Origin: Scortum barcoo
Taxonomy: Eukaryota; Chordata; Actinopteri; Centrarchiformes; Terapontidae
DNA: 64,000 bases
NCBI GenBank assembly: GCA_023238725.1
Contig: CM041553.1
Location: 8,269,001-8,333,000 of the forward strand
Direction: 5' to 3'
Shown: in pieces, positions 1 to 12,769 of the stretch
How the letters are laid out: each line of letters starts with the position of its first letter
Position numbering within the stretch: the first letter of the stretch is position 1
Notes under the pieces: generated by a model
The model's database searches: none
What the model was told of the DNA's origin: nothing
What the model saw: the letters and a program-made list of their open reading frames with translations, nothing else
Made by a program: the position numbers and the translations under genes

Positions 1-2509
1 TGCAAACTCTGACATTTAGCGGCCACGTTCGGCAACTAGCAGTCTTCGTTGGATAAAGGGATGTAAAATCCTGAACATCAAATATCAGGGGTAGTAAATG
101 CCACAGTAACAAGAAAACAGAAAGGTGCTTGTAGAGATTTGCCAGTTCTTACATGTTCCTGTCTTGGTAATATGTTGCCATTAGCTCACCAGGCACAGTA
201 GATCATCATCACCACGCTTTTAGCACCATCTATTTCGTGAGGGTGCACAGATAAAGTTTGCTGTGGCACTTTGTGGTGTGACCAGACCTTTAAAAGAGGG
301 GAAAAACACTCCTTCGGATAGGTCAGAGGCCTGAGAGAAGAGATTGTGCTGAAAACTTTCAACAGTCAGTTTGAGAGAGAATGAGGTCTAGGTAAAAAGA
401 TGATCTTTGATATTAAACAACCAGAACTAGAGACACAAAATACCTTTATACAGTGATTTCTTGTCTGCCCTGATGACAGTGACACTTGTAACCACCGTGG
501 TGTGTGTGGTGTGTGACATTGGCATTTGAGCAGTCACTGCAGACTGGAGGTGAGTGAGAGTCAACCTGAAGCCTCTGCAGAAATCCTGCTCATGAGTGTG
601 TGTGTATACATGTGCTGCTGTGTGTGTGCGTGTTTATGCAAAATCATGTCTTTGTTTGTTTAAAACCAAAAACCCCCTGGTGAGATCATGAGACTTTTGG
701 GCCGGATGGTGACGTCTGCCAGGGAAATAAAATGAGAAGTGCGGGTGTCCAAATATGAAAGGCCACGCTGTCGGCGGTCTGCATGTATCACAGCACCACA
801 GCATCAGCTTCTCTCTCTTTCTTTCTCTCTCTCTCTCCTAACTCCTCTTTACACACTCTGCTGGTGCTTTCTCATCTCTTCACTGTATTCAACATCGAGC
901 TGTTGCTCCTTTCCTGACCTCCTTTTCTGCTTAACAAGGTTATAATGTGTTCTGCCCTCAATTAAATTCAGATGGATTTACAGTTTATTTCCTTTGATGA
1001 TAACCTCAAGGATTAAAATAATTAATTATTATGAATTAGTAGGATTAACATTAGTGCAGCAACAATACACACCATTTAAACACATTAAAATGTTAATATT
1101 ACACATTGAACTAAAAAGAAATAGAAGAAAATAGAATACGCTTGCTTCTTGAAGAGTGCAGAGGAAGTACATTTCTGACACTTGTATTTTCAATCGTTCT
1201 CCCACACATTCTCCACACGCACACACACACACACACACACGCTGCACACACGTGTGACCACTGCAGCAGGGACTCACTATGCTCCACACATTTGGCTGTA
1301 ATGTAATGAGCTTTAAATTATCTCTGGAATTGAATTAGTCTCAGGCATCAGTGTTCCTCTTCACCTAAAGGACAGCAGATTTTCTTTGCCAGGTCTCTGA
1401 TTGCATTAACACTGGACCCAAGCTGTAATGAGACCCTGATTAGATGACTCAAAATGCAAAAAATAGCTTGATAGACTCCTAATTGTTGATCTGTGAAGCG
1501 CTGCCTCAGGAGTGCATGGACTACTGTCTTAGGATCAGCTCATTTGGTTCAGCTCCGATCTTACCTCAGCCTCATTCAAAGGACAACATGCCCGTCATCA
1601 GGCTGAACACTTGGTGCTCCATTACTTTGGGAAGATTGGTGACCACCAGCTTAATTGCCTTGCTGAGTTTCTGTACCAGCTTGAACATTCTTCAAAGATT
1701 TTTTTGTCAGCCTTGTCGTGTCCCACATTCAGCTGTCACTTGAAAAGAATATAAAGTTCTTTGTCTTCCAACACCATTATTAACTGTCAGGACCCTCTTT
1801 TAGGTCTGATTCTCTTTTCACTTTCTTCGTATGTTTTTTCAGGGGTAATATTGTGCATAAAAGGGAAAAACAAAACAAAAAAACTCACCAGACTGAGATT
1901 TTTTTTTCAACTTTCAAATGGGCATTTATAAACTTCAGACAACAGTAAACTTCTGAAGCCCCACTGATGTGATAAATACCTCTTCACAATTTCTGGCTCT
2001 TGAAGGAGAAAAACTTCAACAATTAAAGTGACTATAATCAGGGGTTAAATTGGGACTGTGGTGGTGACAGAAAAAGGTAAATCCTGTGAATGTTCTGAGG
2101 TTTGCAAGTTCTTATATCACTTCATTTAAACCCAAGTTCTCTACAGCTACAAAGAAGACATGGAAAAGTCACTGTCTGAATTATGAGAGCAGTAAAGAAT
2201 AAATACATTGTTAAATATGTGCAAAGTTAAGGAGCTATTTATACCCTTGATGACATGGATGGCCTGGGAATAAAAAATGGACCCTTGCCAAACACTGAAC
2301 ACTGAACAATATTTCTAACAATTCAACTTTATCAAAAAAGATCTAAAATAGAAGAAGGGGAATATGTTGCTCTGAGGAGGAAGGCAGATACACTATCCTT
2401 AACCTGGATGAAACATTATATGATGAGTGAATCTCGACAATCGTGTCCAATCGACTGCACAGTTACCGAGGAAGTCCAGTGTCGAATGTGAAGTTGTTAG
2501 GATGAGTGG
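1..2509. other. Intergenic, no gene recognised
   Basis: No open frame here looks conserved and none shows splice-flanked coding structure. A (CA)n microsatellite lies at about 1217-1240, and a CT-rich tract at 809-838. The rest is unremarkable AT-rich DNA. Confidence 0.6.
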
Positions 2510-2517
2510 ATCTCGAG

Positions 2518-3641
2518 CAGAGCCGGACCTACCCAATGCGGCGCCCTAGGCGAGATTTTATATGGCGCCCCCCTCCATCTGCGATTTACATACACTTACA
2601 AAAGAAATCGAATAGCATTGTTTTTACCATTGTCTTTAATTTATAAGATAATATGTCACATGTCATTTACATGCTTAACAAATTACAAATAAATACCAAA
2701 ATGAATGCATGTATAATATACAATGTTTTTTTTCTGATATGCATATTAGATTAGATACAACTTTATTGTCATTACAGTGAAAGTGTTAATTAGCAGATGC
2801 AAAAAAGCAGTAAACTGCAGTTTAATATGGCATGTGGAGAATGCTAAGTTATGGAGTATTAATAATAATAATAATAATGTGTACTTTAACACTGATGTAA
2901 AGTTTAAAACAATTAACATGCTTTAGACTATATGAACTGTAACACAACGAACAACTAGGGTTAAAAATCTGATATATAAAGGGGTGAAAAGGGAAAAGCA
3001 TTTTGATTGACTATTAAAATCAGGAAACAACGTTAGCTAGCCAGATGTAAATAAAACAAATAATAAAAGCGTAGATTAGGCCAATGTAGACACCTACTGA
3101 TCCATCACAGTAAAGAGCCTCCATGCCGCCCAGCTACAGAAATATAAAACTGCTTATTTACTGATTAGCATGTTGAGGCTAATCGCTCAGAAGAAGTTAT
3201 CAACTTCACAGTACACTGTGAGATAACTGATGCTTCATTTCATTACTGTATCTTTACTTTACCTCTTTCTTTCTCCTGTTTTTCCTCCTCTTCTTTTCTT
3301 TTTTTTCTTCCCTGTGCTCCGGACAGTTCAGCTCGTTTTGACATTTTTACAAACTTCTCTGGTCACATCAATAAATCTGCCCCTCCCCCCACAGAGAGCG
3401 AGCAGGTACCATCAGCCGGAGGAGGGGGGGCTTATTTGGTATTATCATTTGTAGTAATATTAATTGGGCATTGCTTTACATTTGAATCTATGTGAGCTTT
3501 TCCATTTTAAGAGTTAATAGTAATAACTAGTTTTAATATAATTATATTGAAGGTGAATTTTTTCCCGATTTTGTGGCGCCCCCTGGAGGCCACGGCGCCC
3601 TTAGCATTTGCCTATATTGCCTAATGGGCCAGCCGGCTCTG
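2518..3641. mobile_element. Non-autonomous hAT-like DNA transposon, complete ends
   Basis: The element begins CAGAGCCGG and ends CCGGCTCTG, an inverted terminal pair of the CAGRG type known for hAT transposons. It is flanked on both sides by the same 8 bases, ATCTCGAG (2510-2517 and 3642-3649), the target-site duplication length expected for hAT. Subterminal GGCGCC-rich blocks also occur at both ends (about 2540-2572 and 3576-3600). The 1,124-bp interior is AT-rich, has no transposase-like frame and contains a short (AAT)n run near 2860. It was presumably mobilised by a transposase encoded elsewhere. The perfect duplication suggests a fairly recent insertion. Confidence 0.85.
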
Positions 3642-3649
3642 ATCTCGAG

Positions 3650-4319
3650 AAAGCGGCACACAGCATTACTGGAAGCCGAGCAGTCAGCTCCAATGGACAG
3701 GTTCTGTATGAGTACTGCACTGGTAATAACATCATCAAATGACAATGTGAAAGCATGTGAGGGAACTTCTCGTGAAGAACATGGAAACGGCGTAAAGCAT
3801 TTGAAAAACGATGACACCTTCACCTTAATTTGCACAATGTCTATTGTTGTTGGTGGACTACCGTTTCACTTCTGTTTGGTTAGTACTGCTAGGTCTAATT
3901 TCAAGTTGTCAAATAACTATAAATATATTAATTAATGATGAGCAACTCTTTTTAAGTTACTACCAAGAAAGGAAAATAGACTTCCTCTGCATGCTGATGT
4001 ATCATTGTATAGACTTTATTACCTCCTACTGGGCCAGGATGCTTGTTTGAGCATTTTGAAATTGTTTTTGCATTAACAGAGATGTTTTAAACTGAGGGGG
4101 TATATATATATATTTTTTAAAAATACCTGTGTACGTGTGGACTAGTCCAAAATCTGCAGGTCCTTACAGCTTTACGGTGCTTTATAGAGAATGTCAGCTC
4201 ATTGTGTAGTTGTCTGGCCTGCAACTTTACTGTTTTGTTTCTCTTTTGCTGCTCTCAAAGCATTTTTTTTTTCTGAAGCAGGCAGCTGTTATCAGTGAAA
4301 AAGCTTCAAAATCCCACTC
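3650..4319. other. Intergenic, nothing recognised
   Basis: This is the right flank of the hAT-like insertion. Open frames in the joined flanks are short and interrupted, and I recognise no protein. Confidence 0.5.
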
Positions 4320-4835
4320 TAAACTACCTGCTCTGTCTTTTCATTAGTGAATAAACTGGCCATTTATTTATGGTAATATAATTTTTTTTTACTTTAAACA
4401 ATATACATACTTTATATTTTTTACAGACAAACTGAAAATAAAACCCAATTGAAAGTGCCAAATCAGGTTCTCGTACCTCATTTATATATGGTATATCTTG
4501 TATTTATCTTATTGAGATCAAAAGATCAAAGAGAGACCAGCATCAAAAAAAGAAAAACAATCAAAGTAAGACAAGAAAAGCCATTTATGTCTGTGAACCA
4601 AAATAAAGAAAAGAAAAAGCCTCAAATAAGTTGGAAATGTAAAATAGTATACCTTTTTAAATTTCCATACTGTACCAGCGGAACTGCTCTTGAACGATAA
4701 TCTTTTGAGAGATTATCACCGACTTTTCCATCTTTACACTTTATTAGATTGACAAAATGATAAGTCAGAGAGTTTGTTTATAAGAAAGGATAACATGCAT
4801 GTCCACTATAGGATGCTTCAAAATGTGATTTTGAA
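4320..4835 (+). repeat. Diverged repeat, copy 1 (partner at 6860-7205)
   Basis: Several blocks recur in the same order and orientation about 2.4 kb downstream. They include AAAGCCATTTATGTCTGTG (4579 and 7056), GAGAGACCAGCA (4531 and 7013), GATAAGTCAGA (4759 and 7129) and ATGTCCACTAT (4799 and 7166). The intervening sequence is clearly related but diverged by indels. The unit has no coding capacity that I can support. Confidence 0.65.
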
Positions 4836-4879
4836 AAAATAAGTAGTAAGACAAAAATAAATGTAACCTGCACAGAACA

Positions 4880-5095
4880 GCAGCCAGACAAAGTTAGTGA
4901 CTAGCTGGTGAACGTAGTGAAGCATTAAACGGCCAAAGAGCCTGAAATTTAGGACTTGGTGAAGACCCAAAACAGCTAAAAGAGCTGAAAGAGCTAAAAG
5001 GCTGTCAATACTGGACTTCATCATGGACACAAACACAACACACTGATAATATTGCTCTGTAACTGCTGGATGTGTAAATAGGAAATTTATTTGCT
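4880..5095 (+). repeat. Interspersed repeat family A, copy 1
   Basis: This sequence is related to 52155-52300 and 56745-56960. Shared blocks include AGTTAGTGACTAGCTGGTGAA, variants of TAAAGAGCC, GGTGGAGACC-like and AGAGCTAAAAG, and a tail containing GATAATATTGCTCT and AACTGCTGGAT. All three copies have the same orientation. I recognise it as a common percomorph repeat but cannot assign a class. Confidence 0.7.
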
Positions 5096-5099
5096 TATA

Positions 5100-6859
5100 A
5101 GTTTGCCATGTCTGCTATGTGGTATGTTAGTATGTCGGTGTTCCCAACGCCTGCTGCTCCAAGACACCGATGAGACCAGTTGCAGGTTTAACAATTAGTT
5201 TTAATTGTTTCTGAATTTCTCATAATTGTAAATCATAGAGGTAAGATATGAAGCCTTATTTATTAGAAACATTATTGTATTTATGTAAGACTGTATACTT
5301 GCACATCTTTTGTGTCATTGTGTGTCTTCAGGAACGTTCTGTATTTATGCATTTTATTATGCACTACTGTGACTTACTGTGGCTTAACATCTCTCTTTTT
5401 TGTTACTTGCATGCTCTTTGCTCCTAATCCCTAGAAAAACTTAAGATTTCTAGTTTCAGCAGCAGAGATTCACATGTTCACCTTTCACACTTCACCCACA
5501 CTGTCATGACCTGCTATAATGACTTGGATTAAAATAGTCTTCTTTCTCATGTTTGACACAAAGAAATCCAGAGGTCCTTAATTCTGCTACTCTAGACTCC
5601 AGATATCCATTTTCTATCCTATAAGCAGAGTTCATGCTCCACATTAGCACCTTGTCTTAGCTTGCTGTCGTTTCCTTTTCTAGCTGATGTGATGTAGGTA
5701 CAACATATGAGTCCTTCTGGTCCACAGCAAGGGAGCAAAGATGAGGAAACAAGTTGAATTCGAATGTCAGTCACAGGCAATAAAACAAAGTGTTGCCATA
5801 AGAGTCTTCCATCAGCTTGAGTGGATGAAAGCAGGGACCCTGAGAACGTGCCAGTGTGGTGTCAACCTTGTCAGCACAAATTGACGTCCCTTGGGCCCTT
5901 TAATTTTCTAGAGCAGCGCCGCTCAGTTTTTGATGATAATGAGTTAGTGCTGATGTTCTCTCGTCTGTCCCTAATCAAGATGATAAAAAGACAGTAGTCC
6001 TTCCTGTCTCTTGACTGTGATCTGTCCACACTCCAGCAATGGAAGCAGGTTATTGTCAACTTACAGGCAGAGCTCCTTGCAATGCTGCACTTTTTTATAT
6101 CTACCTCACTTTTTTATCTTCAGATTCATTTTTTGAACACTGTCCTCTAACTGTCTGGCTACCATAGTCTTGATAAGAGGAGAGTTGACAGAAATGTTGA
6201 TATGTCTGTCTGAGTCTCTTCATTAATTACCATGCACTCAACACAATGGTATGTTCGTAAGAAAGGGTGAAAGCAAGTACTGCAAGTTAGAAATAAATAA
6301 ATGTATTAATTAAATATATAATGGAAATAATATCAAAAAGACAATAATGTTAAAAAATATTATAAAATTAAAATAAAGATCATATGTACAATATGTTATT
6401 TTACTGAAAGAAGAAAATAACTATACAAATTGAGCAGGCAGGTGCAAAAATGTTTCCATAGATATGCAAAAGTTCACAGTATTACATTATTATACAAGCA
6501 AATATATTTTTAGGTTTCTCCTCTCTCTTGAAAAGAATTCCTGCAGACGTTATTCAGGGTTAAAAGGGGTTCTCAAAAAAGTCACATATATTTATTTAAT
6601 TGTGGGAATCTCACTCAGTTTGAAATAAGATGTTCCAGATATCCAAGAGAAACCAGGCCTGAAATCTACTGGTTAAAAAAGGGAATGAAGTGCTTGGCTA
6701 AATGTAGACCTTTGACTCACACTTCACACAGGGCTGCAGCACCATATGGGGAGAGCATATCAATTTTCCTAAATGTTGGTTGAATGAAAAGACATCTTTT
6801 ACCAGCAGTCCCATTTCAGCTCATTGAATATGGATGTCACCCTGCTGTTATGCTGCTTA
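5100..6859. other. Intergenic, nothing recognised
   Basis: The DNA is AT-rich with scattered short open frames that lack conserved motifs or splice context. No repeat structure stands out. Confidence 0.5.
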
Positions 6860-7205
6860 CAGTTTATGTCTGCAATCTCTGTTTTTTTAATGGACTTTTT
6901 TCTGTCTATTCATTAATGAATACACTGGGCATTGGTTTATGGCAAGATAACTTTATTTTGCAACTTTACATATTTAGTATATTATATTATGAGATCAAGA
7001 ACTCTTTTACAGGAGAGACCAGCAGCGAAAAAGAAAAACAAAGTAAGACATGAAAAGCCATTTATGTCTGTGGACCAAAATGAAAAATGAATGAAAAAGG
7101 CACAAATGAGTTGGAAGTGATAAAAATGATAAGTCAGACTTGTATGAAAAACAAAGATACCATGAATGTCCACTATGGCACAGTGTAAAATGTGATTGCA
7201 GAAAA
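6860..7205 (+). repeat. Diverged repeat, copy 2 (partner at 4320-4835)
   Basis: This is the same family as 4320-4835 and runs in the same direction. It keeps the AAAAGCCATTTATGTCTGTG block, the GAGAGACCAGCA block and the closing ATGTCCACTATG block. A local duplication or two insertions of one element would both explain it. Confidence 0.65.
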
Positions 7206-7639
7206 TGCACTGATAGATTAAACTCTTAATTGTTGATAGCTGTGTGCAGAAAGTGCTCAGTGCTCCCTATAACGCTGAAGAAGCAGGCTGTCTTAGTCTG
7301 GTCGATGCTCCTTAAGAAGTAGTGGCATGTCATTAAAGCTGCAGCTGCTGTAACTGCCAAGGTGTGAACCCCAGGTGGTGGAATACATTCAATTATGGGA
7401 ATAAGACAAAAACAAATGTATCCTTGAGTTGTGTAGTGGGGATTTATTTAAACTGATAACTGCCGTTCACACACAGGTTAGAATGATGTCACAGTCACTG
7501 TCACTGCATTTAGAAACCTTCTGTGAGCTAAGATAAGAGGAGAAAAGTCTGCAGTCTTGAAGACGGTGAGACAATGCACATAATTTGAGTTGTTCTCTTT
7601 ACTACAGCTACTACTTACAACTCTTTTCAAACATCATGA

Positions 7640-9748
7640 CAGCTTTGCCACATCAATTCAAGGAGCCCAAGTCCCAGCCTGTGGGAGACCAGGGACCATT
7701 CTCCAACAGATTTGATCAGGCATCCGCCCCTCCCCTGGCCCAGTCTCCTCTGCTGCAACCCCCATCACAGTCTGTGCCCCCTGTCCGCTGCTCCTCCTGT
7801 GCCCCCTTCCCCTCTCTCACGACCTTCAGCTCACACCCATCCGACACTTCCAGTTCACATTCTGTCCTGAAGAATAACAGGGCTAGGAAAGCGGCGGGTC
7901 CGGATGGCATCAGCTCCAGGCTTCTGAAGTCCTGTGCAGACCAGCTGTGTGGGATTTTTGGTTACACATTCAACCTTAGCCTGAAGCTGGGGAGAGTGCC
8001 ACAGCTCTGGAAGACGTCCTGCATCGTCCCAGTGCCAAAGACACCGCACCCCAAGGAGCTCAACAGCTACAGGCCGGTAGCTCTGACGTCTCATCTGATG
8101 AAGACACAGGAGAGACTGGTCCTCGCCCATCTGCGCCCGCCTGGTGAGCTCCTTCATGGACCCGCTGCAGTTCGCCTACCAGCCTGAAATCGGAGGTGGA
8201 TGATGCCGTCATCTACCTCCTTCACACCTCCCTCACTCACCTGGAGAAGGCTGGAAGCACTGTGAGGATAATGTTCTTTGATTTGGCCTCATCACAGATT
8301 GGGACGATAGAGTACAGAGGACTTATTCAGAACTTTGTGGACTGGTGCCTGCGGAACAACCTCCAGATCAATGCCGGTAAAACCAAGGATCCGCCTGCAC
8401 CGGTGAACATCCAGGAATGGACATCACACGTTGTGAAGTCCTACAAGTACCTGGGTGTTCACCTGAATGACAATCTAGACTGGTCAGACAACACCAATGC
8501 CCTGGTTAAGAAGGTCAACAGCAGACTGTTCCTGCTCAGGAGGCTGAGGTCTTTTGGAGTGCAGGGACCACTCCTCAGGACCTTCAGGACCTTTTATGAC
8601 TCTGTGGTGGCATCAGCCATCTTTTATGGGATAGTCTGCTGGGCCAGCAGCATCACGGACAGGGACAGGAGGAGAATGGACAGACTGGTGAGGAGGGCCA
8701 GCTCTGTCCTGGGATGCCCCCTGGACTCAGTGGAGGTGGTGGGAAACGGGAGGATGATGGCTAAGCTGTCATCCCTGTTAAACAACACGTCCCACCCTCT
8801 ACAGGACACTCTTGGCCCTTTTCTACTAGTACCTACTCAGCTCGCCTCGGCCTCGACTCGACTAAACTCAGTTTCGGTCGCGTTTTCCATTACAATAGAG
8901 TACCACCTCAGCATGGGTGGGGTTGTTGTGGCAACGCGGCCGAAACTCCAGCGGACGTCATTTGTTATGCGACACAAACACGAAACGACTACGGAGCAAT
9001 GGAGGCCACCAGACAAAGAAATGTCTGCACCTCGTTCGTTGCTCCACGGGGTTGATTTCTGTGCAGCCATCTCTGATCGTGTTCGTTGTTGTTATTGCAT
9101 TTTAAAAATGGGCGCGGTTGACTCTTCACGAACGAGTCGCTCTCCCGACGCATCTAGTGACGTCAGGCCCTGGCCAATCAGTGGCCTGCCGTCTGCCGAC
9201 GTCACATTTTCGGCTTCGACTCAGCTCGCTTGGAACCCCGGCAGAGTAGGTACTAGAAAAGTACCTGGTACCAGGTACTAACACGCAATAATGGAAACGA
9301 TGTACAAACAAACGGCGAAGTCGAGTCAAGTCGAGTCGAGGCCGAGTAGGTACTAGTGGAAAAGGGCCATCTGACAGCTCTGGGCAGCTCCTTCAGTGAG
9401 CGGCTGCTCCATCCACGCTGTGTGAAGGAGAGGTACCGCAGGTCCTTCCTGCCTGCTGCTGTCAGACTGTACAATAAACAAAATGCCTGGTAGTGTGCAG
9501 GCAAATAAACAAATAAATAACTGACTAATAACTGGACTCTTGTGCAATACACTCCACTTCACTTCATTTCACTGTTTCACTGTTTTTTTCTACTTGAGAT
9601 ATTATATATTTCTTATATGTATTCTCAGGCACATCCTCTCTCTGTACTGTGTACAGGTATAACTATAATTATAGTTAGAATTATTTATTTTTAGATTTTT
9701 TTAATGCTAAATTTCTTTATGAATCTTATCTGAATCTGAATCTGAAGT
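7640..9748 (+). mobile_element. Degraded non-LTR retrotransposon (LINE), reverse transcriptase remnant
   Basis: Frames 7585-8187 and 8196-9281 encode pieces of one LINE reverse transcriptase. The N-terminal part holds KAAGPDGISSRLL and NSYRPVALTS, hallmarks of the fingers and palm region. The C-terminal part holds SYKYLGVHLND, LFLLRRLRSFGVQG and CWASSI. After the nested insertion at 8813-9369 the frame resumes with SFSERLLHPRC and RRSFLPAAVRLYN. A frameshift near 8150-8200 and an internal deletion near 8290 remove the segment that should carry the catalytic F/Y-x-DD motif, so the copy is dead. The 3' end is a short TCTGAA-type tandem tail at about 9723-9748. It belongs to the CR1/L2/Rex-like group of fish LINEs; I did not settle the exact clade. 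The 5' limit is approximate. Confidence 0.85.
8813..9369. mobile_element. Non-autonomous inverted-repeat element nested in the LINE
   Basis: The element begins TGGCCCTTTTCTACTAGTAC and ends with its near-perfect inverted counterpart, GTACTAGTGGAAAAGGGCCA. The inverted ends extend about 26 bp with one mismatch. A further shared block, CGGCCTCGACTCGACT, follows at slightly different spacing. TCT flanks both sides (8810-8812 and 9370-9372). Removing the element plus one TCT restores the LINE reading frame (HPLQDTL then TALGSSF). The 557-bp interior has no transposase. A 3-bp target duplication fits few superfamilies (PIF/Harbinger or CACTA-like), and I do not assign one. Confidence 0.85.
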
Positions 9749-11299
9749 GGCACATCAATCAAATCTTTGAAAGTTTATAAATACAAGTTTTTAGTTTTTA
9801 ATGTGAAATGTTCCGAAATGAAGATACTCTGAAATAAGCCATGCCCACCTAAATCAATCATTATCAAACTTTCTTCATCGACTGACTCATGACCGTAGAT
9901 TTTGCCAACCTTTCACATTTGTGGTGCCACCTAGAGGTGTAGTACACTTTCGTACATAAACTTCATCAAAACTCCTGAACAAGTGGGTCAGATTACAGGC
10001 TGATGCACTGATGTCTTAAAGTATTCATTATTTATTTCAAAATGTTTAACATGGCTTATTTTCATAAAATTGATTGAAACAGTTTGACACAGAAATCCTT
10101 TTGATAATTTTAGCTCAAAGAAGTCCGTATATGATACTAACAAAATGACTGGCCAACAGGTTTTGACAAGTTTTTTTAAAATTGGATTTTTTGAAAATTG
10201 AGAAAGGTCCAAAAATTTGACTGTTTCAGAGCAGAGGATCGTTTGAACTAAAAAATTAAAAATATGAAACAATTGTGACAAGGCCAAACCATTTGGAGAC
10301 AATTGCAAAAATGTAAGCTTTGTTCTTATGGCACCTGAGATCAATTAGTGTAATTTTCAGTGCCTGCATAATGGATGAAATTTGCAGCCTGCTTGCCAAG
10401 TTATGTGAGTTTTCATCACAAAGTTTTTGCTGCATGAACACTTTTAATGGAGAAAATAAGACAAAGAAGAATGAGAACAAAAACTATATGGCTCCAGCAG
10501 TGAGTGCTGCTGCTTGCATCCCTAATAATAGAAGAGATAATACATGTCAGACATAAAACTGTGCTAGCAAGGATAAAAAGATTTTTTTTTCAAAGGATCA
10601 GTTTTGATCAGTTTTTGATTGATTAAAATATGTCACCGGGAGCCAAACCAGTAAACGGTAAATTCACACAATAATTTCCAAGACTGACTGGTTAACCAGT
10701 GAAGAGAGTCTGAAACATCTTGTCTTCTAGTGTTTTCTTTAAAGCTGAGAAGCTGTATTTTGTACCAACTGAAAGCAGGAAATAGCGCCTGAACAATGAA
10801 TTACAAAAATCTAACTGAGAAAACAATGAATGACCTTCTTGAGATCAGGCAGCGAGCGAAAATACTTTTTAGATGCTCCTCATTTGATAAAAATGAGGAC
10901 TGAATAATTCTTGTAACTTTTTTCCAAATGTGACATCATTGTTAAATATTACACCCAGGTTTAGGCCGCAGCTGGACATGCCAACACGTTTTTGTAAAAG
11001 TGGGACTGTGGGGGACCAAAAAGGATGAGGAGAGGATGGTTGTTTTCATTCTGTTGGCAACACTTTTGGGACATCCAGCACTTGGTTTCTGACAGGCCAG
11101 ATGAAAAGTGTATTTGTATGTGTACATGGAGACAGTCTGAGAGGGGAGAGGATAAATAGTAAAAAATGTTTCAATTTGAATGTAGGAACAAAAAAAAAAC
11201 ATAACAAAATAAATCTCATTCCTCTGCAGAGATCTATTCTTCTTGCCCCACTTTTTGAACATTGTGAACTAATAAATGACTCAATGACTTAAAGCTAGA

Positions 11300-11302
<3 letters not shown>
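9749..11302. other. Intergenic, nothing recognised
   Basis: Open frames on both strands are short and lack motifs. An AATAAA-like sequence and homopolymer runs occur without a gene context. Confidence 0.5.

Positions 11303-11370
<68 letters not shown>
11303..11370. repeat. (AT)n microsatellite
   Basis: About 34 uninterrupted AT dinucleotides lie just upstream of the Tc1-like remnant. Confidence 0.95.
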
Positions 11371-11373
<3 letters not shown>

Positions 11374-11439
11374 CAGACTTTGCTTTCATTGATATGCAGC
11401 ATTTTCCTTCAAGTTTACCTTTAGGTATACTTTGATGTT

Positions 11440-11660
11440 ACCTAGACAAAAAAGAAGAGGAAGGTGTTCTTCAAAAGATGGTTTGGCCCCCTCAGTCTCC
11501 AGACCTCTCTCCAATCACAAGCTTATGTGGGATGAATTGGATCGATCAGTCAGAAAAGTGCATCCCACAAATCAGCAGTCTCTTATTGATGAACTTAAGA
11601 AAGCTTGGAATGCAATTCCTGGCACATACCTTAAAATGTATGTGCCATGCTGTTGTTAAA
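11440..11660 (+). mobile_element. Tc1/mariner transposase remnant (C-terminal part)
   Basis: Two overlapping frames together show the end of a Tc1-type transposase: WPPQSPDLSPI in one frame, then WDELDRSVRKVHPTN and LIDELKKAWNAIP in the other. The switch between frames is a frameshift. PPQSPDLSPIE(N) followed by W is the standard block around the last catalytic acidic residue of the DDE/DDD nuclease in Tc1 elements. Nothing N-terminal to this block is recognisable and no terminal inverted repeats could be found, so it is a small fossil. Confidence 0.75.
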
Positions 11661-11809
11661 GGCCAGAGGAGGTTACTTTGAAGAAAGCAAAGTCTAAAGC
11701 AAGAAAAACTCAAATACCTGATAATTATAGTAAAAATGTCTTCTGATAAGTTACTCTTTATATAATAATCATGTTTATTTTGTTGCAAAGTATACCAATA
11801 AAACTTTTG

Positions 11810-12043
<234 letters not shown>

Positions 12044-12046
<3 letters not shown>

Positions 12047-12769
12047 AATGAAAAGTTACAGTCTCTTATTTTCCTCCCCAGATGTCCCTCTAGACTTTCT
12101 GCTCCATGCTATTATGTTATCTTTAAAAAACCTGGAGGAGCACATACAAAGAAAAACATTAGACTTAGAGCAGAACAGAGACAATGGCGTTATTGGATTT
12201 CTGCTCTGTTTTATATCAAGGTTAAAGACACAGGTATGGTCTCCTTTGCTCAAAGCAAATAGAAACTCTGTGTGGATAGAGTGTGCGGACACAACTGGCT
12301 GCAGAAAAAGCCTCGTAAAGACAGACGTGGAAAGTCACAGATTCCATGCTGTTCACAGTTTGGTCATGAGGAGGAGACTGACTTCCTACTCAGAGTTACT
12401 GTTTGTCATCATCTATTTTTATTGTTTTGAGGAGGAAAAACAGTGCATAGGGTTAACAAAAGCCTTGGACCATGTTGCCTCTGTCCTCAAAGACAGGCTC
12501 CTCCTCACATAGTTTTAAATTTTAAATAGTTTTTTATGCAACTTTCCAGGATCATGAACCAACTATACCCATCTTAAAGTCAGATTGAGAAGAGTAGTGG
12601 CCACATTCCTACAACATTTATCCCTTTAAATATTACTGGTTGATTGTTTGTTCCAAATACCCAGGATGCAACATGTAAAACTGAGTAAGTGCACTCTGGA
12701 TCTCATAATGATCTTTGAAGAGATGGGACTGATGAATTTTGAAAAAAAATAAATAAATAATGTGGATTA
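12044..12769. other. Intergenic, nothing recognised
   Basis: Frames continuing out of the AT array have no conserved motif and no splice signals that join them to anything. Confidence 0.5.

Noticed and set aside
3542..3935. Overlapping frames on both strands of about 97-120 codons
   Set aside because: They straddle the end of the hAT-like element and its flank; no motif or splice context.
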